Part shown: positions 53,651 to 62,178 of the stretch, in pieces
Position numbering within the stretch: position 1 is the stretch's first letter
How the letters are laid out: each line of letters starts with the position of its first letter
Source of the DNA: Bdellovibrionales bacterium GWA2_49_15
GTDB lineage: Bacteria; Bdellovibrionota; Bacteriovoracia; Bacteriovoracales; Bacteriovoracaceae
NCBI GenBank assembly: GCA_001769855.1
Contig: MEPP01000025.1
Coordinates: 310,001 to 374,000 of the forward strand
Length of the DNA: 64,000 nt
Reading direction: 5' to 3'
Notes under the pieces: generated by a model
Told to the model about the DNA's origin: nothing
Database searches by the model: none
Seen by the model: only the letters and a program-made list of their open reading frames with translations
Made by a program: the position numbers and the translations under genes

Positions 53651-54382
53651 ATGAAAACCTTCCGAGATATTCTTCGTTGTTGTATTTTGCCAAATGTATT
53701 TCTCTATATTTCCCTTTCAAATGCAACAACCTTTTTGCCAACTCCCCTAGAGCAACAACTCGAGAGTGTAAGTGCTGTTATCCGTGGTCAATATCTTGGC
53801 TCAGTAAGTAAAAGATCGCCGAGCGGAGATGTCGTAACTCAATTGTCCTTCAAACTCAAATCTCAGGTGGGTTTATTACCGAAAGAGATTTTAAATCCAA
53901 ATAATTTCATGGTGCTCATGCCGGGTGGAACCCTTGATGGCATCGTCTATTTTGTTCAAGGTGTACCGACATTCAGGATGGATGAGGAGGCAATCATATT
54001 TTTGGCGAAAGGACCTTATGGTCTGCATATTTATAATCTTGGGCTTGGAAAATACAGCATTGTGAAGGAAGCCGGAAATACATTAATTCGATCTGACATT
54101 TTTCCAACACACTCGGAGCTGGGTAATATTTCGTTTGAGCAGTTGGAAACGCAGCTAAGTCGACGCTTTGGCCAATCTCTCCAGCAGATTAAATTAAACT
54201 ACTCAACACCACCCGCGATCGTAGCCTCGGAGCAGTCGAGGCGTGACCCGGCATCGGCCACCGGGAGAGAAATAGCGTCCGCAGAAGCTGAGGGAGATGG
54301 GCTTGGTCAAGGCTGGATCTTAATGCTCTTCTTGGGAATCTTAGGAATTATTTCGACTCGCTTAACAAGGAGAAGAAACTAA
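53651..54382 (+). CDS. Secreted protein with C-terminal anchor, partner of the matrixin-like protease
   Basis: A 243-residue protein from ATG 53651 (AGGGGG seven bases upstream). It has a signal peptide (through SLSNA), a beta-rich domain with the stretch VPTFRMDEEAIIFLAKGPYGL, a low-complexity Ala/Glu/Ser linker, and a C-terminal GLGQGWILMLFLGILGII span followed by RRRN. This Gly-hydrophobic-Arg end resembles protein-sorting tails of the GlyGly-CTERM/rhombosortase kind. Its stop overlaps the proposed AUU start of the protease gene by 1 bp. I know similar proteins beside matrixin genes in other deltaproteobacteria, but no function. Confidence 0.7.
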   Translation: MKTFRDILRCCILPNVFLYISLSNATTFLPTPLEQQLESVSAVIRGQYLGSVSKRSPSGDVVTQLSFKLKSQVGLLPKEILNPNNFMVLMPGGTLDGIVYFVQGVPTFRMDEEAIIFLAKGPYGLHIYNLGLGKYSIVKEAGNTLIRSDIFPTHSELGNISFEQLETQLSRRFGQSLQQIKLNYSTPPAIVASEQSRRDPASATGREIASAEAEGDGLGQGWILMLFLGILGIISTRLTRRRN

Positions 54383-56172
54383 TTAAAGTTCTAATTTGTT
54401 CCATATTGATAGGAATGTTTTTTGAAAACGCACAGGCATTTGTTCCTTCGAAAGATATATATGGTCTAAATTTATCATGGCGAACAAATATCTCGAGCGT
54501 GAGTATTTACCTTAACACTCAAAATTCTTATGGTATTTCAACCAATGCGGTTAAAAGTGAAGTCCTAAATGCCAGTGCTACCTGGGGACAGTATCTCCCC
54601 ATGAGTCTCCAAACTTATGAAACAACGGCTGCCCCTGCAGCGGGTAGAAATGATATATATTTTTCCAATAATTCTATGTTTTTTTCGGACTCTTCAGTCG
54701 TCGCGGTCACCCAGGTGTCCTATAGAGAGGGAACGGGAGAAATTTTGGAAGCAGATATCGTAATAAACGATGCGACAACAACGCCAAGTTTGGCATCCAA
54801 CGCGCTCTACTATCTTGGGAACACTCTCGTTCATGAATTTGGTCATTTCGTCGGTTTAGGTCATTCTCAGTTTCTTCATTCAACCATGTTTTATAAATTG
54901 AACTACGGTCAATACCAGATGAGTGAAGAAGACATAAGTAGTGTTCGCACCATTTATTCTCCAAATTCATATCCCGGAATTCGAGGTACTGTTGTTGGCG
55001 GGCGCAATTTGAGTGGGATTTTTGGGGCAAACGTACAGGCGATCTCCATGAAACTTGGCAAAGTCGTGGGTGACGCTATCTCAGAATCAGATGGAACATT
55101 TGTGATAGATGGTTTGGACACGAGCGATAATTATTTTTTGTATGTCCGACCGTCCTATAAACCAGAATCCTTGCCCTACTATTACAGGACGGTGAGATCT
55201 GACTTTTGTGAGGGAAGAACCAAGTATCGAGGTAATCTTTACTCAACCTGCTTTGCTGAAGAGAAAGGAATGGCCCAGATTGTCTCATTAAATGACACCA
55301 ACCATCTTGATGTAGGGATGGTTAGCATCGGTTGCGGGTTAGAAGTTCCTCAGAGCTATCTTCAAAACAAGAATACCAGTGAGAGTTTTGCCCCTACATT
55401 GATTAAGGCAGATGGCACCGTGGGAATGGCCATGACGGGTTATTTTTCTTTATTTGACGTAACGAATAATGTTGCCGATAAAATAATGTTTGATCTGAGT
55501 AATTACTCATTGCCATCGGGGCAAATCTATTTAGATGTAAAAGCGGTTTACCACTCGATTTATTCTCCTCTGAAGCTGGATTTTTCCCTCACGCGCACTG
55601 GAACAAGTACCGTGTCTTTCCCAACTTTGGTTAATGGGATGGGAAGGGGGGCGGACAGTTCAATCAACTTTGATGCCTCTGGCAGAATCCTTCTTGATTC
55701 AGGGACCTCAAGTAATAATAAAATTACATTGACCGTTACTCCTGATTCGATGAGTGATTATTTGATTTCAAATCCAACGATCCCTTACACATTGGAAGAT
55801 ATTTTTCCGGCTTCTGCACAATTTATTGATGATCATGGAGTTTATATCTTGATTGCCACCCTATCTGAGTATTCTGGCGGAAGTTTTAGGCCGATTAGGT
55901 CAATTTCAAATACCAAGGTTTATGACAATAGGAGATGTCCACAGGGGCCAAATACGTTCACTGTCTCGCCGGCCAACTCAAGTGCCGCAGTATCGGCGTC
56001 CAAAGTCAAAAAATCAGAGGATAACCAGGCGTCATTGATTGCTGCATGTGGCACGATAGGCCCTTCCGATCCGAACAGTGGTGCCGGTTCAGGACTAGCG
56101 TTCTTCGCCACATTTTTGTTAAGCTTTTTATTTCTAAATGGCCTAAGATCGGCCCGCATAATTATTTTCTAG
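54382..56172 (+). CDS. Matrixin-like (metzincin) zinc metalloprotease, probable AUU start
   Basis: The zinc site HEFGHFVGLGHS (54832-54867) is the metzincin HExxHxxGxxH motif, and STMFYKL a few residues on supplies the Met-turn. After the protease domain come an Ig/CNA-like repeat and beta-rich segments, then a C-terminal Gly-Ser-Gly-hydrophobic-Arg tail (GSGLAFFATFLLSFLF). The only ATG/GTG/TTG-type start nearby, TTG 54406, cuts the signal peptide and has no ribosome site. The ATT at 54382 has AAGGAG nine bases upstream and yields (M)KVLICSILIGMFFENAQA, a proper signal peptide. The product would be exported and perhaps membrane-sorted. Confidence 0.8.
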   Translation: MKVLICSILIGMFFENAQAFVPSKDIYGLNLSWRTNISSVSIYLNTQNSYGISTNAVKSEVLNASATWGQYLPMSLQTYETTAAPAAGRNDIYFSNNSMFFSDSSVVAVTQVSYREGTGEILEADIVINDATTTPSLASNALYYLGNTLVHEFGHFVGLGHSQFLHSTMFYKLNYGQYQMSEEDISSVRTIYSPNSYPGIRGTVVGGRNLSGIFGANVQAISMKLGKVVGDAISESDGTFVIDGLDTSDNYFLYVRPSYKPESLPYYYRTVRSDFCEGRTKYRGNLYSTCFAEEKGMAQIVSLNDTNHLDVGMVSIGCGLEVPQSYLQNKNTSESFAPTLIKADGTVGMAMTGYFSLFDVTNNVADKIMFDLSNYSLPSGQIYLDVKAVYHSIYSPLKLDFSLTRTGTSTVSFPTLVNGMGRGADSSINFDASGRILLDSGTSSNNKITLTVTPDSMSDYLISNPTIPYTLEDIFPASAQFIDDHGVYILIATLSEYSGGSFRPIRSISNTKVYDNRRCPQGPNTFTVSPANSSAAVSASKVKKSEDNQASLIAACGTIGPSDPNSGAGSGLAFFATFLLSFLFLNGLRSARIIIF

Positions 56173-56224
56173 TGTCTATCTCGCAAAGCGCTATGTTACA
56201 ATAAAGCCTCATAATGCGAGGATA

Positions 56225-56701
56225 ATGATGAAAGTTATAGTGTCGTTCTTGTTGCTGACCATGTCTGCGTCAATTTTTGCGCTTAATTTAAGCACTGAGA
56301 TTCATAAAATCCCTGATAGAAAAAAGACAATTTACTTTAGTCGTGGCATTTTTCATAACGGTAATAAAACCCAAGAATCAAAACTGAAGGCGGTTCGGCA
56401 CTCTTTTTACTCAAAAGAGGGCTATGAAAGATTAGTTATTGATTTTGAGAGCGCTAAAGTGCCCAAGATTTATGGTGGATTATTAGAAGAAAAGAATCAA
56501 CTACATCTCGATTTTTTTAAAGTGATGATGCCCGTGAGTGTTGGGGCGTTCGGGAACAGTGTGATGGTTGATGCGATCAATTTTTTTCCGATACAAGGGG
56601 AGTCGCTTACGCTAGAAATTAATTTCAAATTTAAGGTAAAAGTCGAACTTTTCACCCTTGAAAACCCCGCAAGATTAGTGGTTGATTTAATAAAAATATA
56701 A
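56225..56701 (+). CDS. Small exported AMIN-like protein
   Basis: A 158-residue protein with a signal peptide (MMKVIVSFLLLTMSASIFA) and one beta-rich domain whose ending LENPARLVVDLIKI and the segment GYERLVIDFE match the AMIN-domain pattern also seen at the N-terminus of PilQ. AMIN domains bind peptidoglycan. ATG 56225 and 56228 are both possible behind GAGGA. It precedes lon by 19 bp. Function unknown. Confidence 0.65.
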   Translation: MMKVIVSFLLLTMSASIFALNLSTEIHKIPDRKKTIYFSRGIFHNGNKTQESKLKAVRHSFYSKEGYERLVIDFESAKVPKIYGGLLEEKNQLHLDFFKVMMPVSVGAFGNSVMVDAINFFPIQGESLTLEINFKFKVKVELFTLENPARLVVDLIKI

Positions 56702-56720
56702 GAAAAAGGCGCAATATTTT

Positions 56721-59249
56721 ATGGCAAATAGTGAAAATGATTTTCAAGTCCAAATTAAACCAAGTGAAGTTGATATTAAAGGTTTTCCAGATCGAGTTGT
56801 TATAATTCCAATAATAAACAGCCCAATCTTTCCTGGTATGATCGCACCAATTATCCTGGGCGAGGAAAAATTCTCGCCAGAGTTGGACGAGCAACTGTTG
56901 AAGGTCGGTCATGTCGCTCTAAATCTTGTCAAGTACCGTGAAGATCTTAAAGAGCAAAATGAAGATGATCTTGAGGTCGGTCCTGGCGATATTTATAAGG
57001 TTGGAGTGCTGTGCAAAGTTGTTAAGAAGCTAAAACTGCCTGATGGCTCGGTCAATATTTTAGTTCATGGCATGAAAAGGTACAGGGCCTCAGAGATCGT
57101 GAGTGATAAAACGTTACTCAAATCGAAAGTTGAAGTCTTTGATGATATTTTGGAAACTGACGAGGAATTGGATGCCTATACACGATCAGTGATCAACCAG
57201 GTTAAAAAACTCAGCGAAATTAATCCCTATTTCAATGAGGAGATGAAGCTGGCGATGCTAAATTCTCCTTCCCCGGGAGCCTTGGCCGATTTAGTCGCAT
57301 TTGCTTTGAGTTTAGATATTCCTGAGGCGCAAGATTTTCTGGAAACATTGGTGGTGAAAAAGCGTTTTGCCAAATTGCTTGTCTATTTAAAGCGCGAAAA
57401 AGATGTCGCCGACATACAGAAAAAAATCTCTGATGAAGTTAATGATAAGGTTAACAAGTATCAGCGTGAGTATTTCCTAAGAGAGCAGTTGAAAGTTATT
57501 CGCGCAGAGCTTGGGATGGATGAGGATGATAAATCTCGCGATATAAAACGAATGAGAGAGATCATCGAAAAAGTTGGCATGCCACCCGATGCATTGAAAG
57601 CAGCACAAGAGGAGCTGGAGCGACTCGAGGTCATACCAGATAGTAGCCCTGAGTATAACGTTGCAAGAACCTATTTGAATTGGATGATCGATCTGCCTTG
57701 GAATAAATCAACTGATTTAGTCATTAATATAAAGCTGGCACGAAAAATTTTGGCCAAAGATCATTACGGATTGGAAAAAGCCAAAGAAAGAATTTTGGAA
57801 TTTTTGGCGGTAAGAAAATTGCGGCCGGAATACGATGGTACTATTTTATGCCTAGCAGGACCTCCAGGCGTTGGGAAAACTTCTCTAGGGAAAAGTATTG
57901 CCCGATCTCTTGGCCGAAAGTTTTATCGTTTCAGCTTGGGTGGCATGCGTGATGAGGCCGAAATTAAAGGTCATCGTCGAACCTATGTTGGCGCAATGCC
58001 AGGAAAAATTATCCAGGCAATCAAGAGAGTTGAAGTTAATAATCCGGTAATTATGCTCGACGAAATAGATAAAATGGGAAAATCTTTTCAAGGCGATCCG
58101 GCCTCAGCACTGCTTGAAGTTCTCGATCCAGAACAGAATTCGGCTTTTTTAGACAACTATCTTGATGTGACATTCAATCTTTCCAAAGTTCTATTTATCG
58201 CAACGGCAAATAATATTAATGACATTCCAGAACCACTTTTAGATCGAATGGAGGTCATTGAATTGAGCGGCTATACAATAGAGGAAAAGCTGAATATTGC
58301 GACAAAGTGGGTAATCCCGAAGCAATTGGAGAAACACGGTTTAAATAAAAATGAATTTCATCTCACAACGGATGTGATGAAAAAACTTGTTGCCGATTAT
58401 GCAAGGGAGCCGGGTGTTCGTGTGATGGAGCAAACCATTGCAAAACTTTGTCGGCGTGCCGCGCTTGAGAAGGTGGCCACTGGTAAACGAAAGATTTTTG
58501 AACCCGCGATAAAAGACCTGGAAAAATATCTTGGTGTGGCCCGATATCAGGTTGAGAAGGCCGAAAAAATTCTTCATCCCGGAGTGGTTACCGGTTTGGC
58601 ATGGACTGCCTTCGGTGGGGAGATTCTTTTTATTGAAACCTTGCCGCTGAAAGGTAAAGGTGGATTTAAATTAACTGGGCAGCTTGGTGAAGTGATGCAT
58701 GAATCTGCCAACCTGGCCTACAGTTATGTGAAAATGCTTCTCCAGGTTGATTTGGATAAGGTTGGTGCTAAAAAAGCTTCTAAGGGAATGCAGAAAAAGA
58801 GTGAAATTGTTCCCTCCGGCAAAGCTCCTGTTGCAGTTCCAGGTCAGGCAACTCCGGCCGAGATAATAGATCCCCAAGATTTCTTAGCGACGCATGAAAT
58901 ACACCTGCACTTGCCAGCGGGGGCGACTCCTAAAGACGGTCCGAGTGCTGGCATTACAATGGCGACCGCGCTATTTGGCTTGGCCACAAAACGAAAAGTG
59001 AAGGCCGATCTTGCGATGACTGGCGAACTCAGTTTAACTGGAAAGGTGTTACCCGTAGGTGGAATTAAAGAAAAAGTTCTAGCTGCCAAGAGAGCGGGGA
59101 TTAGAGAAATTATTTTACCACAGCAGAATTTGAAGGACTTAAAAGAAGTCCCAGCGATCCATCGCCGTGGTCTAAAGTTTCATCCTGTCTCTCATTTTGA
59201 TCAAGTCTTAAAGATTGCCTTCAAAATGAAGACAATGGCCGGGGACTAA
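56721..59249 (+). CDS. lon: ATP-dependent protease Lon
   Basis: An 842-residue LonA. N-terminal LON domain, Walker [12 protein letters not shown] near residue 383, Walker [12 protein letters not shown], and the Ser-Lys dyad Ser742 (PKDGPSAG) and Lys783 (GGIKEK). An unusual Lys/Pro/Ala-rich insertion (about 672-714) separates the start of the protease domain from [15 protein letters not shown]. It degrades misfolded and regulatory proteins. It converges on rpoZ with a 4-bp overlap. Confidence 0.97.
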   Translation: MANSENDFQVQIKPSEVDIKGFPDRVVIIPIINSPIFPGMIAPIILGEEKFSPELDEQLLKVGHVALNLVKYREDLKEQNEDDLEVGPGDIYKVGVLCKVVKKLKLPDGSVNILVHGMKRYRASEIVSDKTLLKSKVEVFDDILETDEELDAYTRSVINQVKKLSEINPYFNEEMKLAMLNSPSPGALADLVAFALSLDIPEAQDFLETLVVKKRFAKLLVYLKREKDVADIQKKISDEVNDKVNKYQREYFLREQLKVIRAELGMDEDDKSRDIKRMREIIEKVGMPPDALKAAQEELERLEVIPDSSPEYNVARTYLNWMIDLPWNKSTDLVINIKLARKILAKDHYGLEKAKERILEFLAVRKLRPEYDGTILCLAGPPGVGKTSLGKSIARSLGRKFYRFSLGGMRDEAEIKGHRRTYVGAMPGKIIQAIKRVEVNNPVIMLDEIDKMGKSFQGDPASALLEVLDPEQNSAFLDNYLDVTFNLSKVLFIATANNINDIPEPLLDRMEVIELSGYTIEEKLNIATKWVIPKQLEKHGLNKNEFHLTTDVMKKLVADYAREPGVRVMEQTIAKLCRRAALEKVATGKRKIFEPAIKDLEKYLGVARYQVEKAEKILHPGVVTGLAWTAFGGEILFIETLPLKGKGGFKLTGQLGEVMHESANLAYSYVKMLLQVDLDKVGAKKASKGMQKKSEIVPSGKAPVAVPGQATPAEIIDPQDFLATHEIHLHLPAGATPKDGPSAGITMATALFGLATKRKVKADLAMTGELSLTGKVLPVGGIKEKVLAAKRAGIREIILPQQNLKDLKEVPAIHRRGLKFHPVSHFDQVLKIAFKMKTMAGD

Positions 59250-59458
59250 AATTCTTCTGAGTCGTATTCTTTCTTCTGCTGATGCTTAATGATTCCAGAA
59301 GCAATTTCACGGAGTGCGGTAACAATATCCTTATTTTTGCTTTTAACAAGAGGTTCGGCACCTTCTCGTAATTGCTTAACCCTCTTTGTTGCTAGGTGGA
59401 CCAACTCATATCTGTTCTCAACTCTGGCCAAGCAATCTTCAACTGTAATTCGTGCCAT
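59246..59458 (-). CDS. rpoZ: DNA-directed RNA polymerase omega subunit
   Basis: A 70-residue omega subunit: [20 protein letters not shown] is followed by [12 protein letters not shown] and [15 protein letters not shown], the family core. It helps assemble RNA polymerase and, in many bacteria, contributes to the ppGpp site. The stop overlaps the lon stop region by 4 bp on the opposite strand. Confidence 0.94.
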   Translation of the reverse strand: MARITVEDCLARVENRYELVHLATKRVKQLREGAEPLVKSKNKDIVTALREIASGIIKHQQKKEYDSEEF

Positions 59459-59541
59459 AAATCATAAACCCTTGGAAATTGTATGTTGAACATTGGAAAT
59501 TAGTCGAGTCTCTATGGAATGTCAAATTATGGCGCAGGATA

Positions 59542-61350
59542 TTATTGGGAAATTGTTCTAACATCGGTCAAATAGGGACCAATTCTTTCCAAGATTGGTG
59601 GCCGAATAATGCGGTATGTTGAAGTAAGGAGTTTGTTTTGCAATGTTAGCTCAAACGGACAGATCAAAAAAAGTGTGATCTTTTCATTTTTTCCCAGTTT
59701 TTGGTTCGCATTCCCCACATTGCGGACAATCTCCTGCTGGGTGATGGGATGGTTAACCATCCCACTAAAGTCTTCGGGACACTTTTCATGGTGCCGATCA
59801 AAAAGCATAGCAATTCGGACAGGGTCCACGCCAATGATACCTAAGATTTGATGCTGGTAGAGCGTAACCAAGGCATGAGAAATATAGCGCTCCTCCTCAA
59901 GCACTGATTCGAGCTTGTGGGGGAATATTTTTCGGTTTTCACCAGTGTAAAAAAAGTTTTTCTTCCTATCTATGAATTTCAGAAAACCTTGCGGAGTGAC
60001 TTCGCCGACATCCCCGGTTTTAAGATTGGGGCCATCAAAAATATCATCATTATTATGTTTATAGTAGCCACTATAAAATGAGTTGGATTGAATTACGATT
60101 TCACCTTCGGGAGAGAGTGTGACGAGATTATTTTTTATCGGCAAACCGATGGTGCCCGCAATTTGTTTGTAGGGGGGATTGATGATGCACAAACCAGTCG
60201 TTTCGGTGAGGCAATAACCCTCAAGGACCAGGATATTACAATTTCGAAGCAGCTTATAAACCTCAGATGATAGATTTCCTCCAACGGAAATTATAATTTT
60301 CAAGTTACCGCCAAGGAATTCAATAATTTTCTTAAAGAAAATCTTTTGGGCAACATTTTGTTGAATAATTTCAAGCGAGGTAGGAGCGAGCTCATTATCA
60401 ATTTTAGAAAAATATTTGTCTGAAGAAAAATTAGACCAGGTGAGAATGTTTTTAGTGAAGATGCTTTTATTCTTAAAAAAGACCTTTCGGAGCGTGTAAT
60501 AAAGCATTTTTATAATTTTCGGAAAGCCTATAATTAATGTAGGTGAGGCGGCTTTGAATTGTGCCGGTAGATTGTATAAGTTTGAGCAAAAAACGGTTTG
60601 GTTATAGAACACGAGATGCATAAGAGAATTAACACGTCCGGTAATGTGCGAGAGGGGCAAGATAACCAAGGTTCGATCATTCGAACCGAAACTCGTCATA
60701 AAGGTATTTTCAAGATTTGTAAGCACGTTAATAATGGCACGATGTGAGAGCATTGCAAACTTCACATCGTCGCGCGCGCCAGAAGTTGCGACAATTGTCG
60801 CAATATCTTCGGGTGCAATTTGATTGCCGCGATTCTTGAGGGTCTGCAAGTCTGTTTTCACAAGAGCTTGGCCAAGCAAAACGAGATCATTATATTTAAT
60901 ATGTTGAATCTGAAGAGGTATATTTTTTATATTCCCTTCGTCCAGGGTCACGATAAATTTCAGTTTGCTTTGTTGAAACAAATCATAATGCTCAGCGAAG
61001 AGATCAAGATTTTCTACAAAAACACCCTCGCAGTCAGTGTAGGTGAGCTGCTGGCAAAATTCTGAAATTGAAAGGTCTCTGTAAAAGGGGACGCAAATGG
61101 CCCCCGTCATCATAATGCCAAGATCGATTAGGTGCCATTGGATACTATTAGGTAGGTAAATTCCAAATTTGGTATTTTTCTTAATGCCAATATTAATCAA
61201 GGCGAGAGAGATCGACTCAACTTTTGACTTATAATGTGATGAAGAGAGCAAGCTCACATTACCCTGCTCTATGCTTCCGACCAAGTTACGACTTTCCGTA
61301 TTTGCGACACACGAATTGAAAAGTTCAAAAAGATTGTTAAATTTATTCAT
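59542..61350 (-). CDS. AMP-forming acyl-CoA synthetase-like protein with degenerate active site
   Basis: About 602 residues from ATG 61350 (MNKFNNLFELFNS), the natural family start. The frame is open to 61422, with no ribosome site for either start. The fold of long-chain acyl-CoA ligases is clear (GIYLPNSIQWHLIDLGIMMTGAICVPFY, VLEGYCLTETTGL, LKTGDVGEV). The phosphate-binding loop, normally TSGTTGxPKG, is TSGARDDVKF, and the A10 lysine near the C-terminus is an arginine (LLTSTYRIIRPP). It may be a non-adenylating or altered-specificity member. The gene is intact, so it is not simple decay. Confidence 0.8.
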   Translation of the reverse strand: MNKFNNLFELFNSCVANTESRNLVGSIEQGNVSLLSSSHYKSKVESISLALINIGIKKNTKFGIYLPNSIQWHLIDLGIMMTGAICVPFYRDLSISEFCQQLTYTDCEGVFVENLDLFAEHYDLFQQSKLKFIVTLDEGNIKNIPLQIQHIKYNDLVLLGQALVKTDLQTLKNRGNQIAPEDIATIVATSGARDDVKFAMLSHRAIINVLTNLENTFMTSFGSNDRTLVILPLSHITGRVNSLMHLVFYNQTVFCSNLYNLPAQFKAASPTLIIGFPKIIKMLYYTLRKVFFKNKSIFTKNILTWSNFSSDKYFSKIDNELAPTSLEIIQQNVAQKIFFKKIIEFLGGNLKIIISVGGNLSSEVYKLLRNCNILVLEGYCLTETTGLCIINPPYKQIAGTIGLPIKNNLVTLSPEGEIVIQSNSFYSGYYKHNNDDIFDGPNLKTGDVGEVTPQGFLKFIDRKKNFFYTGENRKIFPHKLESVLEEERYISHALVTLYQHQILGIIGVDPVRIAMLFDRHHEKCPEDFSGMVNHPITQQEIVRNVGNANQKLGKNEKITLFLICPFELTLQNKLLTSTYRIIRPPILERIGPYLTDVRTISQ

Positions 61351-61666
61351 ACAGATAAAACAATTCGTCAAAGATGTCGAAGACTTAACTCCAGAATAAA
61401 ATGCTCTTCTTTGCATGTTCATTCTACATGGAGTTATACGTTATTGGAAAATTTATCGGAATTGAAGTAGATATTTCAAAACAATATCTTAGGTTTGCTG
61501 TCAAAAACTGGCTATTAGAAATGTGGGTTGAAGAGCTAAGGATTTATAAAGAGGAAAATAATGATAATAACCTAAAAGCTGGATGTTTCTATTTAATTAC
61601 TGCAATTCCTGCAGCATATCGCTTGCAATGTGTCTATGCGAGGTCTCTCAGTGTAAGCGGCCCATT
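61351..61666. other. Intergenic interval upstream of the ligase gene
   Basis: The interval holds a TTGACG hexamer on the minus strand (61371-61366), with no convincing -10 at standard spacing. An open plus-strand frame (61428-61670) would encode about 80 residues, starting MELYVIGKFIG. It has no ribosome site and no recognisable domain. I see no RNA gene or repeat. Confidence 0.4.
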
Positions 61667-62059
61667 TTAATTTTTTCCGATGTCAACTTTCACGTTGTCA
61701 CCAATCATAAAATCGTCAATTTCATAAATTGGGTACTCATTACCTTTAAAAAAATCTTCTTTCTGGGTGATCGCTGCGGTGTCTTCCACGTGAAGAACTT
61801 TCAACTGTCCGATTTTAACATTGAAATTAAAGCGCGATTTCCCTTCGTAAGGATCAAGACGTGAAATAATTCGGTAAACATTCAAAACAGTACCGGCGCG
61901 CACACCTTGTTGACCGCCGATATTGACGTAGTAGTTTTTCTTTCCGGGAGTATGGTTGTCATCTATTGTAATATCCTGAGCAATGCTAAAGATTATATAA
62001 TCCTTAGAAAACAGAATAGACGGCAATAGCAGACCAACCAGTAAGAGTGTTAATTTCAT
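61667..62059 (-). CDS. Small exported protein with FlgT-C-like fold
   Basis: A 130-residue protein with a signal peptide (MKLTLLLVGLLLPSILFS) and the pattern NIGGQQGVRAGTVLNVYR followed by KIGQLKVLHVEDTAAI, typical of the C-terminal domain of FlgT and related small envelope proteins. AGAGG precedes the ATG. No flagellar gene is nearby. It is perhaps a periplasmic accessory protein. Confidence 0.65.
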   Translation of the reverse strand: MKLTLLLVGLLLPSILFSKDYIIFSIAQDITIDDNHTPGKKNYYVNIGGQQGVRAGTVLNVYRIISRLDPYEGKSRFNFNVKIGQLKVLHVEDTAAITQKEDFFKGNEYPIYEIDDFMIGDNVKVDIGKN

Positions 62060-62178
62060 GCAGGCCTCTCACAAAGGGTTTGAATGCCTATCGGAACCAA
62101 GTCAACAGTTGATTAATTCAGCCGACTGAGCATGAAAATTTCAGGCAAATCTTTCTTGTTTCCGTCAAAAGGCAGAGC

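Noticed and set aside
61401..61670. Plus-strand open frame of 89 codons upstream of the ligase
   Set aside because: No ribosome site, no recognisable domain, and it lies between two minus-strand genes. Kept only as a note in the interval entry.
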